Counted from the first letter of the stretch, positions 17,267 through 27,292 are shown. The stretch: DNA of 37,695 bases from Candidatus Giovannonibacteria bacterium RIFCSPHIGHO2_02_FULL_45_13 (GCA_001778635.1 MFHO01000003.1:1-37695), one strand, 5' to 3'. Numbers and translations are program-made. The notes: generated from the letters alone by a model not told the origin.

Positions 17267-18226
17267 ATGGGTTATTTGCCATCAAAAAACTTCATAACCC
17301 TTGTTTTTGCCGCCCTCGTTGTTTTATTCGTGGGCTGGTTTGTGATTTACATAGCCTCCAGCAACCGGCAACCAGCTGCCGGCCAGAAGCTTGGAGCCGG
17401 AAGCGGGCAGCTAGGATTCCTCGCCGCCTATCAGGACGCCAACCGCGACAGCGATGGCGACGGACTTAAAGATTGGGAAGAAATTCTTTGGAAAACCGAT
17501 GCGAACAAAGCCGATACGGATGGAGACGGAACCAGCGATGCGGATGAGATAAAAAACGGAAGAGACCCGATTTTAGCGGGGCCGAATGACAAGTTAAAAA
17601 AACCGGAAGAGATTGGCAAGCAAGCCACAACAACGCCGAGAACTTTGACCGACAAAATAGCCCGGGAGTTCGCCTCCAATTATCTCACAGCCGCGGGATC
17701 TTCGGAGGGCTCAATTGACATGTTTCAGCAAAAAGCGATCTCCGAGTCTTTGATAGAGTCATTAAGCCGCGACGCGCTCTTGTATAAAGATTCATTTTCG
17801 TCAGCCAATGTTCGTGTAGAACAAAGTTCTTCATCTGACGGAATAAAAATATATTTAAACAGAGCGGGAGATTTTTTGAATAAAACATTTGCAAATCTGC
17901 AAAAGCCGGAGATAGAGATTGTGAACGAGATTTTGGCGGCCGAGCGCTACGAAGATCTGAAAAAGTTGGTCGCTTACGTTGCGGCTTACCAAAAAACGGT
18001 TGAATTTTTAAAACAAGAAAATGTTCCGGCGTCTTACGCATCTTTGCATCTTGAGCTTATGAACATTATGCAAAATACTGCCGCGGCCGACAGTTTTATG
18101 ATGGTTACCGACAAAGATCCGGCGCGCGGGCTTGCGGGACTCGCTCTTTATTTAAAACAGGTAGAGAGATTAGAGCAATTTTATAAATCCGGAGGCAATA
18201 TTTATTTTGCAAAACGAACTCAATGA
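17267..18226 (+). CDS. Membrane-anchored protein with EF-hand/thrombospondin-type-3-like Ca-binding repeats
   Basis: N-terminal TM; DANRDSDGDGLKDWEEI...DANKADTDGDGTSDADEIKNGRDP. Confidence 0.75.
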   Translation: MGYLPSKNFITLVFAALVVLFVGWFVIYIASSNRQPAAGQKLGAGSGQLGFLAAYQDANRDSDGDGLKDWEEILWKTDANKADTDGDGTSDADEIKNGRDPILAGPNDKLKKPEEIGKQATTTPRTLTDKIAREFASNYLTAAGSSEGSIDMFQQKAISESLIESLSRDALLYKDSFSSANVRVEQSSSSDGIKIYLNRAGDFLNKTFANLQKPEIEIVNEILAAERYEDLKKLVAYVAAYQKTVEFLKQENVPASYASLHLELMNIMQNTAAADSFMMVTDKDPARGLAGLALYLKQVERLEQFYKSGGNIYFAKRTQ

Positions 18227-19716
18227 TGTTGAAAAAAAATGTAATTAAATTATTTTCCGCAACGATACTGGGACTAAGTTTAATTTTGCCTTCTTTCGCG
18301 TTCGCGTTGGAAGATGAAGGTTTTAATTTAGGAGAGCTCCAAGAGATAGAAGCACAAACACAAGGCGGAGGCGGCATCTTGTCTGGCTTGGACAGCATTT
18401 TTGGACTAATATCCGGAGAAACAAGAGCAAATTCCGTGCCTATAGCCAAAGTGCAGGATACGCCGGGAACTTTTAGAGATATGGTTGATAAGGCGGCTTG
18501 GAGCGTCGCAAAGCTTTTGGTTCATCGAATTACGCAAGATATCGTAAATCTGATTCGCACCGGAGGGCAAGGCGGGACGCCGCTTTTTGTGCAGGATTGG
18601 CAGGGATTTCTGCTTGACGCGGCCGATCAGGCAAGCGGAGTATTTTTAAAAGAATTGAAACTAACCCAGCTTTGCGAACCTTTCGGGCCAAGGCTTCGGC
18701 TTATTTTCGCCGGAGGCAGGCGGCCGCTGCAGGAAAGATTCAGGTGCACGGTTTCTGCGATAGCCGGCAATTTACAAAACTTTTTTAATGATTTTAACAA
18801 TGGCGGGTGGCAAAGATGGATTGAGCTGACACAAGTAAATAACAATCCATACGGCCAATATCTAGGGCTTTTGGAAGAGAAAGAAAAAAGAGAGGCGATT
18901 GCCGCGCAAGCAAAACTTAACGAGGCGGTATCCGGCAGCGGATTTTTAGGGATAGAAGATTGTGAAAAAGTAGATCTTAGAACAACAGACGTGGATGATA
19001 TTAATATTGTGGGAGAAGAAACTCCTGAATCAGTCACCGTAGAGCGCTGCAAAACCGTAAGCCCCGGTAAATATCTGGAAAATCGGCTGGCAAAAGCCAC
19101 TAATTCTGATATTGAGCAATTAAACATCGCCGATTCTTTTAATGAAATAATGATTGCCGCGTTTCAGTCTTTGATTAACGGCATTTTCTTCTCGCCCGGC
19201 GGGCTTTATAGCTCCAACATTTATTCAACAACAATTACGAACCAATTGCAGGAGGAATTGGATAGTCTCAAGCGAAGCGGGATTCAGCTTTCAGGAATTG
19301 ATCCGGCGATAAATGTTACGCAATCAATAATTAATAAAAAAGAAAATTCGCTGGCGCAAACAAAAGACGAGATTAAAACATTGGGAGATCTCAAAACCTG
19401 CAAACTTAATCACAATAAGCCGATTGCTGCAGTAGACAACAGGATTCAGGTGGCGACCACAACCAAGGCGGCGCTGGAAGGCGATATCGTTGAGCAGGTT
19501 ATTTTGCTTGAATTGCTGAAAGATGATCGCGTCGCTCTTTTGCTTACCAAAACAGTTGAAGAATTTAATGCTGCGCTAAACAAAATTAACGGAGACGTCG
19601 CGAAAGTCGGGTCGCTTGCCGCGGCTGTTTCCCAAAACGAGCAAATTGCGGCCGATAAGGCGAAAGCCGAAGAAGATTTACAAAATTGTTTGAATCCGCC
19701 GCAGAGCGAGGATTAG
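18223..19716 (+). CDS. Secreted hypothetical protein of the T4SS-like operon
   Basis: Signal peptide; 497 aa; start overlaps the upstream stop. Confidence 0.65.
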   Translation: MMLKKNVIKLFSATILGLSLILPSFAFALEDEGFNLGELQEIEAQTQGGGGILSGLDSIFGLISGETRANSVPIAKVQDTPGTFRDMVDKAAWSVAKLLVHRITQDIVNLIRTGGQGGTPLFVQDWQGFLLDAADQASGVFLKELKLTQLCEPFGPRLRLIFAGGRRPLQERFRCTVSAIAGNLQNFFNDFNNGGWQRWIELTQVNNNPYGQYLGLLEEKEKREAIAAQAKLNEAVSGSGFLGIEDCEKVDLRTTDVDDINIVGEETPESVTVERCKTVSPGKYLENRLAKATNSDIEQLNIADSFNEIMIAAFQSLINGIFFSPGGLYSSNIYSTTITNQLQEELDSLKRSGIQLSGIDPAINVTQSIINKKENSLAQTKDEIKTLGDLKTCKLNHNKPIAAVDNRIQVATTTKAALEGDIVEQVILLELLKDDRVALLLTKTVEEFNAALNKINGDVAKVGSLAAAVSQNEQIAADKAKAEEDLQNCLNPPQSED

Positions 19717-19732
19717 AAGTGAGAAGTTAGAA

Positions 19733-22582
19733 ATGAGAAAAAAAAATAAAAAATTTCAAATCCCAATCGCCTCAATAATTCTTTTGAGTTTGGTTTTGAG
19801 TTTTTCCGCCATCGGCTCTGCATACGCAGTCGGCGAAATAATAACACCGCCAAAATCGGCGTCTACCAACAGCATTCTAGCCGGAGCGGGCAAAACAATT
19901 GCGCAATATGCAGTTGGCGCATTGGGCGCAGTAGGCGCCGCCCTAATCGGGATTATGGCGCATTTAACAAATTTAGGCGGGGCATTTTTCGATCTCTCAT
20001 TAAACTACAATCTAGATCTTCGGGATAAACTTGTTTCTGTTTACAGTGGATGGATTGTCTCTCGCGACATAGCTAATTTGTTGTTCATACTGATTTTGTT
20101 GGGCATATCTATAGCAACCATCTTGCGTATTTCTACTCATCAAGCAAAATCGCTGCTCCCTCGGCTTATTATCATCGCATTGCTTATCAACTTCAGTTTT
20201 TCTATTGGGCTTGTGGTTATTGACTTCACTAACATTTTGGGCAAGCAATTTTATGATGTCATTACGGAAAACGGCGCAAAAAGAGTTTCAGAAATTATTA
20301 TGCAGAAAACAAAAGTGCAGGCGGTTTTCGACGATCGGGACGCCGACTTGGCTGCGCAAAATACTTGGCTTCAAAGGATGTTTAAAACACTAGTACGACA
20401 AGATGCGTTTGGGCCAATAGGCCAGCTTTGGTTGCAATTAACCAACGCAGCGGGAAATGATCTAGACCAAGCATTGATATTCGCGAAAATCTCCTGGGGC
20501 AACTTAATCATTCTTGCGGTTATTACATTTGTCTTTTTCGTAGGAGGCATTATTTTGCTTATCAGGCCAGTTATATTGGCCTTACTTTTGACGCTTGCCC
20601 CAATCGCCTTCCTGTTTTACATTTTACCGGATACAGAAAGCTATTGGAAAAAATGGTGGTCAACTTTAATAAGCCATTCATTTTTTCTGCCAGCGTTTTT
20701 GTTCCTTTTATACGTGGCCATTCTTCTTATAACCAGTGTTTCTGCGGGATTGCCGTCTGGTAGCGCGCTAAACAATGCTCCTTTGGTTTTTAATTATATT
20801 TTAAGCATCATCCTTTTACTCGCGGCTTTAATTTTAGGCAAATCAATGGGAGTTTACGGCGCAGACACCGCGATGGCTTGGTCCACAGCGGGTAGAAAAT
20901 GGCTCACGGGGGCGGTAGGTGGATTGGCGGCGAGGTACACGACAGGATTGTTGGGGACGGCGATTACGCCAGTGGCGGCGAAATTCCAAGAAACGCGCTT
21001 CGGACAAGTTTTTGGCACTGCTCCAACTAAGTTCGCCGGTTGGCTGAAGGGCCTTGGAGGAGCCGAAACAAGGGCGGGCGCGATGGCGGATTTTGCCAAA
21101 CAATTAACACCGGAGCGGCAGGCGAAGTATTTTGCAGGACTTAACGCACAGGAAAAAGTTGCTCTGCTTGGCAAAATGACTCCGGAACAGCAGGCGGAGA
21201 TGACGGAATTCATGTCGCCAGCGGATCGTATGCTTGCAGAAGGCATAATCAAGAGGCAGATGCCTCTGGTCGCTGCCGCGAAATTTGATCTTGAATCGTG
21301 GAAGAGGCTTTCGCCGCCGGAACAAACTGCTCAATTCGGCAATTATTCTCCGGAAGCCCAGGCGCAAATTTTGCGGAGCTTCCCTGATGACGAAAAGAGG
21401 GCGGAATTTGTGCTCAAAAAACTTTCGGGCGCGGCTCAATCTTCCGCAAAGAACATCTTGGCTTCTCCGGCCTTCATTACTGCAGAGCAATTAAGCTACA
21501 ACAAAGCCGAGAAACGGCAGGAGATGCGCAATGCCGAGCTTCAAGGAGGCACTGCTTTTGAAGACTTTATAAATTCTAAAACAGAGGAAGAACAAAAAAC
21601 CTACTTCAAAGCGACCGAAGACCGTCAACGCATACTATGGCTGGAAAAGAAGCACGCAGACGCCGCAGCTTTAGGCCAATACCAAAAGTTTGTACAATTA
21701 GAGCTTAATCCGGAAGAGCAAGCTAAATTTCACAGCGAAGTTCTGCGGCGCGTATCAACTCCGGCAGTTACTTCATACATCGGCGCCCTTCCTCAAGCTG
21801 AAGCGGAAAAGGTTGTTGTCACGCTTTCCGCTGATCAGCAAGCTGCGCTTTATATCCAGTGGGCTAAAGATAAGCCGCGGCTTTCCGTTGTTGAAAAAGC
21901 AACAGGGGCATTGTCAGCCGACCAGAAAAAGAATTTCTATGTTTCTTTGGCTCAGCAAGTTGGGCAAAAAAACGCCGGGGAAATCGCGGACATTCTCATT
22001 TCTTTGCCTCCGGAAGCTCAAAATATTGTTATTCAACGTAATCCGCAAAAAATTATATCCGTTGTTGATTATGTTAAAGGAGCCAATCCCGATGTGCATG
22101 CGCGCATTGCAAGCATTGCAATAAAACAAGGAGGCATGAAACGTGACACCATAAAAACCATCATCACTCCGGAAATTATCAAACATCCGGAAATGATAGA
22201 AACAATAATAAGCTCCGGCAGCATGGGCAGTGTTGAGGCAATTACTGGCAGAGACAAAGCAAAAATCGAAGCGCTGCAGGGCGCCATATCAAACTCTCTT
22301 GCCCAAGCGGCAAAAGATATCGGAAAGATTGCCCATACCAAAACTAAACTGAGAGCGTCTAAACCGTTCCAAGACTTAAAAGCCGCGAGCGGAGGTGTAA
22401 TTAGCGATGAGGACGCTTTCGAAGAGGTGCTAAAAACAGAAAAAGAATTTAGAGCCGAGGCTTTGGCAGAAACGATGGAAGAAAAAAATAATCGCCTTAT
22501 GGCTAAGCAAATCAGAGATACGCTTGCGGGCATTGCTTCGGCGGCGCATCAAGAAATATTAGATAGGTTATTAGGAACATAA
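19733..22582 (+). CDS. VirB6/TrbL-like polytopic protein with a ~500-aa helical C-terminal extension
   Basis: Multiple TM segments in the N-terminal half, then repeated LTPEQQAE/LPPEAQ-type helical units. Confidence 0.7.
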   Translation: MRKKNKKFQIPIASIILLSLVLSFSAIGSAYAVGEIITPPKSASTNSILAGAGKTIAQYAVGALGAVGAALIGIMAHLTNLGGAFFDLSLNYNLDLRDKLVSVYSGWIVSRDIANLLFILILLGISIATILRISTHQAKSLLPRLIIIALLINFSFSIGLVVIDFTNILGKQFYDVITENGAKRVSEIIMQKTKVQAVFDDRDADLAAQNTWLQRMFKTLVRQDAFGPIGQLWLQLTNAAGNDLDQALIFAKISWGNLIILAVITFVFFVGGIILLIRPVILALLLTLAPIAFLFYILPDTESYWKKWWSTLISHSFFLPAFLFLLYVAILLITSVSAGLPSGSALNNAPLVFNYILSIILLLAALILGKSMGVYGADTAMAWSTAGRKWLTGAVGGLAARYTTGLLGTAITPVAAKFQETRFGQVFGTAPTKFAGWLKGLGGAETRAGAMADFAKQLTPERQAKYFAGLNAQEKVALLGKMTPEQQAEMTEFMSPADRMLAEGIIKRQMPLVAAAKFDLESWKRLSPPEQTAQFGNYSPEAQAQILRSFPDDEKRAEFVLKKLSGAAQSSAKNILASPAFITAEQLSYNKAEKRQEMRNAELQGGTAFEDFINSKTEEEQKTYFKATEDRQRILWLEKKHADAAALGQYQKFVQLELNPEEQAKFHSEVLRRVSTPAVTSYIGALPQAEAEKVVVTLSADQQAALYIQWAKDKPRLSVVEKATGALSADQKKNFYVSLAQQVGQKNAGEIADILISLPPEAQNIVIQRNPQKIISVVDYVKGANPDVHARIASIAIKQGGMKRDTIKTIITPEIIKHPEMIETIISSGSMGSVEAITGRDKAKIEALQGAISNSLAQAAKDIGKIAHTKTKLRASKPFQDLKAASGGVISDEDAFEEVLKTEKEFRAEALAETMEEKNNRLMAKQIRDTLAGIASAAHQEILDRLLGT

Positions 22583-22586
22583 AAAC

Positions 22587-23231
22587 ATGATAGCTGTAGA
22601 CAATAAAAAACGACAAGCTATTTCCGAAGCCTTGGAAAAATTACCGGAAGATTTGCATAAGGCTTTGTTCGCGCCAGAAACCACCGATTCTGTCCAGGCG
22701 GTTGGCAAAAATGCCGGACTCATGATTGACAAAATCGGGGAGTTTGCTGATGAAACTGGGCTGGTGATGCTTGGAATCACTCCGCCATCGGATTACGTGA
22801 AAAATCTGACGCGAAGGCTTGGTGTGGAGCAGGAAAAAGCAAAAGCGATAGCGGAAGAGATTAATCAACAAATTTTTAAGCCGGTGAGAGAGTCATTGAA
22901 GAGGATTCATGGGTTGGCTCCTACTGAAACCGTCGGCGCAAAAGCGCCGACCGCCCTGCCCTCCTCAACCTCGCCTCGCGGGAAAACACTCGGTGTTTTT
23001 GGGGATTCAACACCGAGTGTTGAGGAGCGAGGCGGGGTTTTCCCGGGCGGGACGGAACAAAAACCCCTCCCGACCCGTGAAGATATTAGGCCGGCCACAC
23101 CTTCTATGCCGCAACCTCTCATTATTGAGCCCGCGCCATCAGCGGGAAAAAAGGAGGAGGCGAAAATTATCCCGCCGATCTTTGTCAAAACTTATCAGAG
23201 CACTGACCCATACAGAGAACCAATGGAATAA
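22587..23231 (+). CDS. Hypothetical T4SS-operon protein
   Basis: 214-aa ORF; N-terminal acidic helical domain, low-complexity C-terminal half containing a palindromic insert. Confidence 0.65.
   Translation: MIAVDNKKRQAISEALEKLPEDLHKALFAPETTDSVQAVGKNAGLMIDKIGEFADETGLVMLGITPPSDYVKNLTRRLGVEQEKAKAIAEEINQQIFKPVRESLKRIHGLAPTETVGAKAPTALPSSTSPRGKTLGVFGDSTPSVEERGGVFPGGTEQKPLPTREDIRPATPSMPQPLIIEPAPSAGKKEEAKIIPPIFVKTYQSTDPYREPME
22932..23051. repeat. In-frame palindromic element in T4SS accessory gene
   Basis: GTCGGCGC-AAAA-GCGCCGAC (22932-22951) and AACACTCGGTGTT-N11-AACACCGAGTGTT (22985-23021) with flanking CTCCTCAAC/GTTGAGGAG. Confidence 0.85.
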
Positions 23232-23236
23232 TCACA

Positions 23237-23692
23237 ATGCAGCACCAAGTTCCACAATTTATAGACGTAGAAGACAAGATATTCGGCCCTCTGACCGCAA
23301 AGCAATTTTTTTATTTGTTGGGCGGAGGCGCGGTTATTTTCATAATGTATGTTTATTTTCAGCTTTGGTTTGTGATTGTGCTTGGAGCGCCTATAGCCGC
23401 GTTTGCAGCTTCGCTCGCCTTTTTAAAAATTAACGGCCGGCCGTTTATTAATGTACTCGCGGCCGCATTGAGTTATTCGTCTTCGGCAAGATTGTATTTG
23501 TGGAGAAAAGCCCCGCTCGGCTCCTCGAAACTGCCCGACGGGAAGAAACCTGGTTTTTCGGGGGTCTCAAAACCAGGTTTCGAGGAGTCGGGCAGTTTCT
23601 TCCCGCCGGGCGGGGCAACTCCAAAGCTCACCCAAAGCAAATTACAGGATCTATCCTGGTCGCTGGATATACAACAAAAACTAAAACGCTAA
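23237..23692 (+). CDS. PrgI family protein (T4SS inner-membrane component)
   Basis: QVPQFIDVEDKIFGPLTAKQFFYLLGGGAVIF, LAFLKINGRPFINVLAAALSY. Confidence 0.8.
   Translation: MQHQVPQFIDVEDKIFGPLTAKQFFYLLGGGAVIFIMYVYFQLWFVIVLGAPIAAFAASLAFLKINGRPFINVLAAALSYSSSARLYLWRKAPLGSSKLPDGKKPGFSGVSKPGFEESGSFFPPGGATPKLTQSKLQDLSWSLDIQQKLKR
23511..23615. repeat. In-frame palindromic element in prgI
   Basis: GAAACCTGGTTTT/AAAACCAGGTTTC core, nested in CTCCTCGAAACTGCCCGAC...CGAGGAGTCGGGCAGTTTCTTCCCGCCGGGCGGGG. Confidence 0.9.
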
Positions 23693-23694
23693 AC

Positions 23695-24357
23695 ATGGTT
23701 ACTGCACTGCCATCGCAAAATATTCTGCAGATAGAGGAAATACGGGACGGTGTTTTGATATTGAAAGACAAATCTTTGCGCGCCGTAATGATGGCTTCGT
23801 CTTTAAATTTTGCGCTAAAAAGCGCGGATGAGCAGACTGCGGTTATTATGCAATACCAGAATTTTTTGAACTCTTTGGATTTTTCCATTCAGTTTTTTAT
23901 CCAGTCGCGCAGATTAAACATCGAGCCGTATCTGGAAACATTAAAAAACGCGGAAGCAAAGCAGACCAACGAGCTTCTAAAAATACAAATCGCGGAATAC
24001 ATGGAATTTGTTCGCACATTCGTTCGCGCGGCCAATATCGTAAGCAAAAATTTTTACATCGTTGTGCCGTTTACCCCGTCCATTTTCGCAACTCCGCAGG
24101 AAGGCGCTGCAAGTATTTTAAAAGGAATCAGCGGTATTTTTTTGGGAAAATCGATTCAAAAAGGGGCGGGATTAACCCGGGAAAAATTTGAGGAATATAA
24201 AAACCAGCTTTGGCAGAGAGCCGACTCCGTAATACAAGGGCTCGTGCGTTCCGGCGTGCGCGCCGTGCCGTTAAATACCGAGGAACTGATAGAATTATTT
24301 TATGGTCTTTACAACCCGGGAGAATTAGAAAAAGGAAAACCCCCGGCTTTACAATAA
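23695..24357 (+). CDS. TraC/VirB4 N-terminal-domain-like protein
   Basis: LPSQNILQIEEIRDGVLILKDKSLRAVMMASSLNFALKSADEQTAVIMQYQNFLNSLDFSIQFFIQSR; ATG at 23695 chosen over the track start inside prgI. Confidence 0.75.
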   Translation: MVTALPSQNILQIEEIRDGVLILKDKSLRAVMMASSLNFALKSADEQTAVIMQYQNFLNSLDFSIQFFIQSRRLNIEPYLETLKNAEAKQTNELLKIQIAEYMEFVRTFVRAANIVSKNFYIVVPFTPSIFATPQEGAASILKGISGIFLGKSIQKGAGLTREKFEEYKNQLWQRADSVIQGLVRSGVRAVPLNTEELIELFYGLYNPGELEKGKPPALQ

Positions 24358-24358
24358 T

Positions 24359-26173
24359 ATGGCACTATTAGACATTTTTAGAAAAAAGAAAAAGGAAGAA
24401 GCGGAAATCATTCCTGTTTTTCCGGAGGAAATTTACCGCGCGGGAGTTTTGGAGTTAAGGGACATAATTGCCCCGGCCGCGCTTGAGATTACCGCTAACC
24501 ATGTCAGGTTGGGCGAAAAGCTTGCGCGCGTGATTTTTGTGTTTTCTTTGCCGCGCTTTTTATCCTCAAACTGGTTTAGTCCAATTATAAATTTGGATAA
24601 AGTTTTTGATGTTTCAATCTTTATCCATCCGGTGGATACCGCAACCGTCCTGAAAAAACTTCAGAGAAAAGTTGCCGAGGTGCAGTCGCAAATCGCGATA
24701 AGGCAACAAAAGGGCTTAGTCCGCGATCCGATTTTAGATACGGCCTTTCAAGATTTGGAAGCTTTGAGAGACAAACTCCAACAGGCGCAGGAAAGACTTT
24801 TTAATTTCGGACTTTACATCGCAATCTACGGCAACACCATCGAAGAATTGGATAAGGCGGAAGCGGAAATAAAATCAATGCTGGAGTCGCGGCTTGTTTA
24901 CGCCAAGCCAGCGCTTTTTCAACAAAAAGAAGGATTGGATTCCGTCTTTCCGCAATCATACGACGCGCTTTTGGTGAACAATTATTTAAATTCTTCCCCG
25001 GCCTCCAGTGTTTTCCCGTTCGTTTCTTTTGATCTCACTTCAAATAAAGGCATTTTATACGGCATCAACTCACACAATAATTCGCTAATACTTTTTGATC
25101 GATTTAGCTTGGAAAATTACAATTCCGTGATTTTTGCCAAAGCGGGCGCCGGAAAATCTTACGCGACAAAACTGGAAATCTTGCGCTCCTTGATGTTTGA
25201 TACGGACGTTATAGTAATTGACCCGGAGCGCGAATATGAATATCTTGCCGAAGCAACCGGCGGGAGATATTTTAATATTTCTTTAACTTCGCATCATCAT
25301 ATTAATCCTTTCGATCTTCCTACGCCGCGCGAAGACGAATCTCCATCGGATGTTTTGAGGTCGCACATAATAAATCTGGTTGGACTTTTTAGAATAATGC
25401 TTGGCGGTCTGACTCCGGAAGAAGATTCTATCATAGACCGCGCGATTTCCGAAACTTACGCTTCACGGGATATCACGCCTGATTCGGATTTTTCAAAAGC
25501 CATTCCACCGATACTTTCGGATCTCGAATTGGTTCTTGCCAACATGGAGGGAGGTGAATCGCTCGCGCAGCGGCTGCGCAAATTTACAAAAGGCACGTGG
25601 GCCGGGTTTATCAACCAGCCGACCAATGTTGATATAAATCAAAAATTTGTCGTGTTTTCAGTGCGTGACATGGAAGAAGAGTTGCGGCCGGTGGCAATGT
25701 ATTTGATTATTAACTACATCTGGAGCGCGATTCGCGCGGAGATCAAAAAAAGGATTTTGGTGGTGGATGAAGCGTGGTGGATTATGAAAAACCAGGACGG
25801 AGCATCGTTTCTTTACGGGATCGCCAAGCGCGCGAGAAAATATTATTTAGGAGTTGCCACAATAACGCAGGATGTTGGAGATTTCTTAAACTCTCCGTAC
25901 GGAAAGCCGCTGATCACCAACTCATCAATTCAAATGCTTTTGCGTCAATCCCCGGCAGCAATTGATGCGCTTAAAGAAACTTTTAATTTAACGGATGAAG
26001 AAAAATTCTTGCTTTTAGAGTCAGACGTGGGGGAGGGATTATTTTTTGCCGGACTGAAGCACGTTGCAATCAAGATTTTAGCGTCTTACACGGAGGACCA
26101 ATTGATAACTTCCGATCCTGCACAATTGTTGGCAATTAAAAAAGCAAAGGAGGAATTTGGGCAGCAAACATGA
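24359..26173 (+). CDS. VirB4-type secretion ATPase
   Basis: Walker A FAKAGAGKSYATKLEIL, IDPEREYEYL, Walker B RILVVDEAWWIM, ITQDVGDFL. Confidence 0.92.
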   Translation: MALLDIFRKKKKEEAEIIPVFPEEIYRAGVLELRDIIAPAALEITANHVRLGEKLARVIFVFSLPRFLSSNWFSPIINLDKVFDVSIFIHPVDTATVLKKLQRKVAEVQSQIAIRQQKGLVRDPILDTAFQDLEALRDKLQQAQERLFNFGLYIAIYGNTIEELDKAEAEIKSMLESRLVYAKPALFQQKEGLDSVFPQSYDALLVNNYLNSSPASSVFPFVSFDLTSNKGILYGINSHNNSLILFDRFSLENYNSVIFAKAGAGKSYATKLEILRSLMFDTDVIVIDPEREYEYLAEATGGRYFNISLTSHHHINPFDLPTPREDESPSDVLRSHIINLVGLFRIMLGGLTPEEDSIIDRAISETYASRDITPDSDFSKAIPPILSDLELVLANMEGGESLAQRLRKFTKGTWAGFINQPTNVDINQKFVVFSVRDMEEELRPVAMYLIINYIWSAIRAEIKKRILVVDEAWWIMKNQDGASFLYGIAKRARKYYLGVATITQDVGDFLNSPYGKPLITNSSIQMLLRQSPAAIDALKETFNLTDEEKFLLLESDVGEGLFFAGLKHVAIKILASYTEDQLITSDPAQLLAIKKAKEEFGQQT

Positions 26174-26188
26174 TAAAATAAAATTAAA

Positions 26189-27178
26189 ATGAGTAAGCTT
26201 TACAAAAATTTAATAATATTTACCGCGCTGTTTTTGGCCTTAAACGCATCTGCGCTTATTCTGACTTCTCCGAACGATTTGGTTTTGAGCGTATCTCCGG
26301 CTTCTCCGAGAGCCGGGCAGGTTGTAACCGTTACTGCTAAGTCTTTCGCGTTTGACGCCCCACGCACGAATTTTAGATGGACCTTAAACGGCAAGGAAAT
26401 TGCTTCCGGCGTCGGCTTGGTTGAACAAACATTCACGGCCGGCGCGCTTGGATCGGTTATGAATATTACTGTTCGCGCGGTATCTGCGGACGGACTGCCT
26501 TACGAAGCCGGTGTCTCCGTCTCAATCGCTGATATTGATTTTGTGGTTCATTCAGCAACTTACGTTCCGCAATTTTATCGCGGGGCCGCGCTGCCCACGC
26601 CGGGCAGTGTTGTTGAAGTGATTGCTGTGCCGCATTTGTTTAGAGGCGGCTCAAGAATTTCTCAGCAAAACTTGATTTACGAGTGGTCTTTGGATGGCAA
26701 GCCGGTTCTTTCTCAATCTGGTGGTGGAAGAAATAAACTTGCGCTTAAATTAGCGGACGTCGGTGGCAGCAGTTATCTTGTGACTTTGAAAATAAACACG
26801 CTGGACGGCGTGGTATTCACGCAAAAAAGCGCGCGCATAAAAACTTACGAGCCGGAAATTTTATTTTACGAAACAAACGCGCTTACCGGCCTCAAGCCGC
26901 AAGCAATACTCTCGTTTTTTGGGCTGGCCGGAAGCTCTTTTTCAATCTTAGCCGAGCCGTTTTTCTTTGATTTAAACTCTTTAAAACGCTCCGAAGTACG
27001 CTGGAGCGCGAATGGAGAAAAAATTGCTTTGACAGCCGAGCCGAAAAACCCGCGACTTTTGGAGCTCACTGCGCCGTCAGGCGCGGAATCGCAGACAAAT
27101 TTTTCTCTAAAAATTGAGGACAAAGAGCACATTTTTCAAAGCGCGGAGGCGGGATTAATGGTAAAGGCTAGCCAATAA
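26189..27178 (+). CDS. Secreted Ig/PKD-like protein of the T4SS-like operon
   Basis: Signal peptide, then RAGQVVTVTAKSF...RWTLNGKEI and IYEWSLDGKPVL-type beta repeats. Confidence 0.6.
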   Translation: MSKLYKNLIIFTALFLALNASALILTSPNDLVLSVSPASPRAGQVVTVTAKSFAFDAPRTNFRWTLNGKEIASGVGLVEQTFTAGALGSVMNITVRAVSADGLPYEAGVSVSIADIDFVVHSATYVPQFYRGAALPTPGSVVEVIAVPHLFRGGSRISQQNLIYEWSLDGKPVLSQSGGGRNKLALKLADVGGSSYLVTLKINTLDGVVFTQKSARIKTYEPEILFYETNALTGLKPQAILSFFGLAGSSFSILAEPFFFDLNSLKRSEVRWSANGEKIALTAEPKNPRLLELTAPSGAESQTNFSLKIEDKEHIFQSAEAGLMVKASQ

Positions 27179-27183
27179 ATTAA

Positions 27184-27292
27184 AATGTCAAAGCTCAAAT
27201 TTCAAATCAAATCCAAAATCAAAAATCCAAAAATTTTGACATTTGGGCTTTTGGTTTTATTTGGCATTTGGATTTTGTCATTTGGTTTTTTT
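27184..27292. repeat. AT-rich imperfect inverted repeat forming the signal-peptide coding region
   Basis: AAATGTCAAAGCTCAAATTTCAAATCAAATCCAAAATC... resembles the reverse complement of ...GACATTTGGGCTTTTGGTTTTATTTGGCATTTGGATTTTGTCATTTGG. Confidence 0.65.

Noticed and set aside
20854-21252. Minus-strand ORFs within the VirB6-like gene (also 21104-21490, 22069-22533)
   Set aside because: Antisense shadow ORFs with no RBS and no motifs.
23500-23694. Upstream extension of the TraC-like ORF inside prgI
   Set aside because: The extension reads the palindromic insert in another frame; the ATG at 23695 just after prgI matches the start of recognisable TraC-like sequence.
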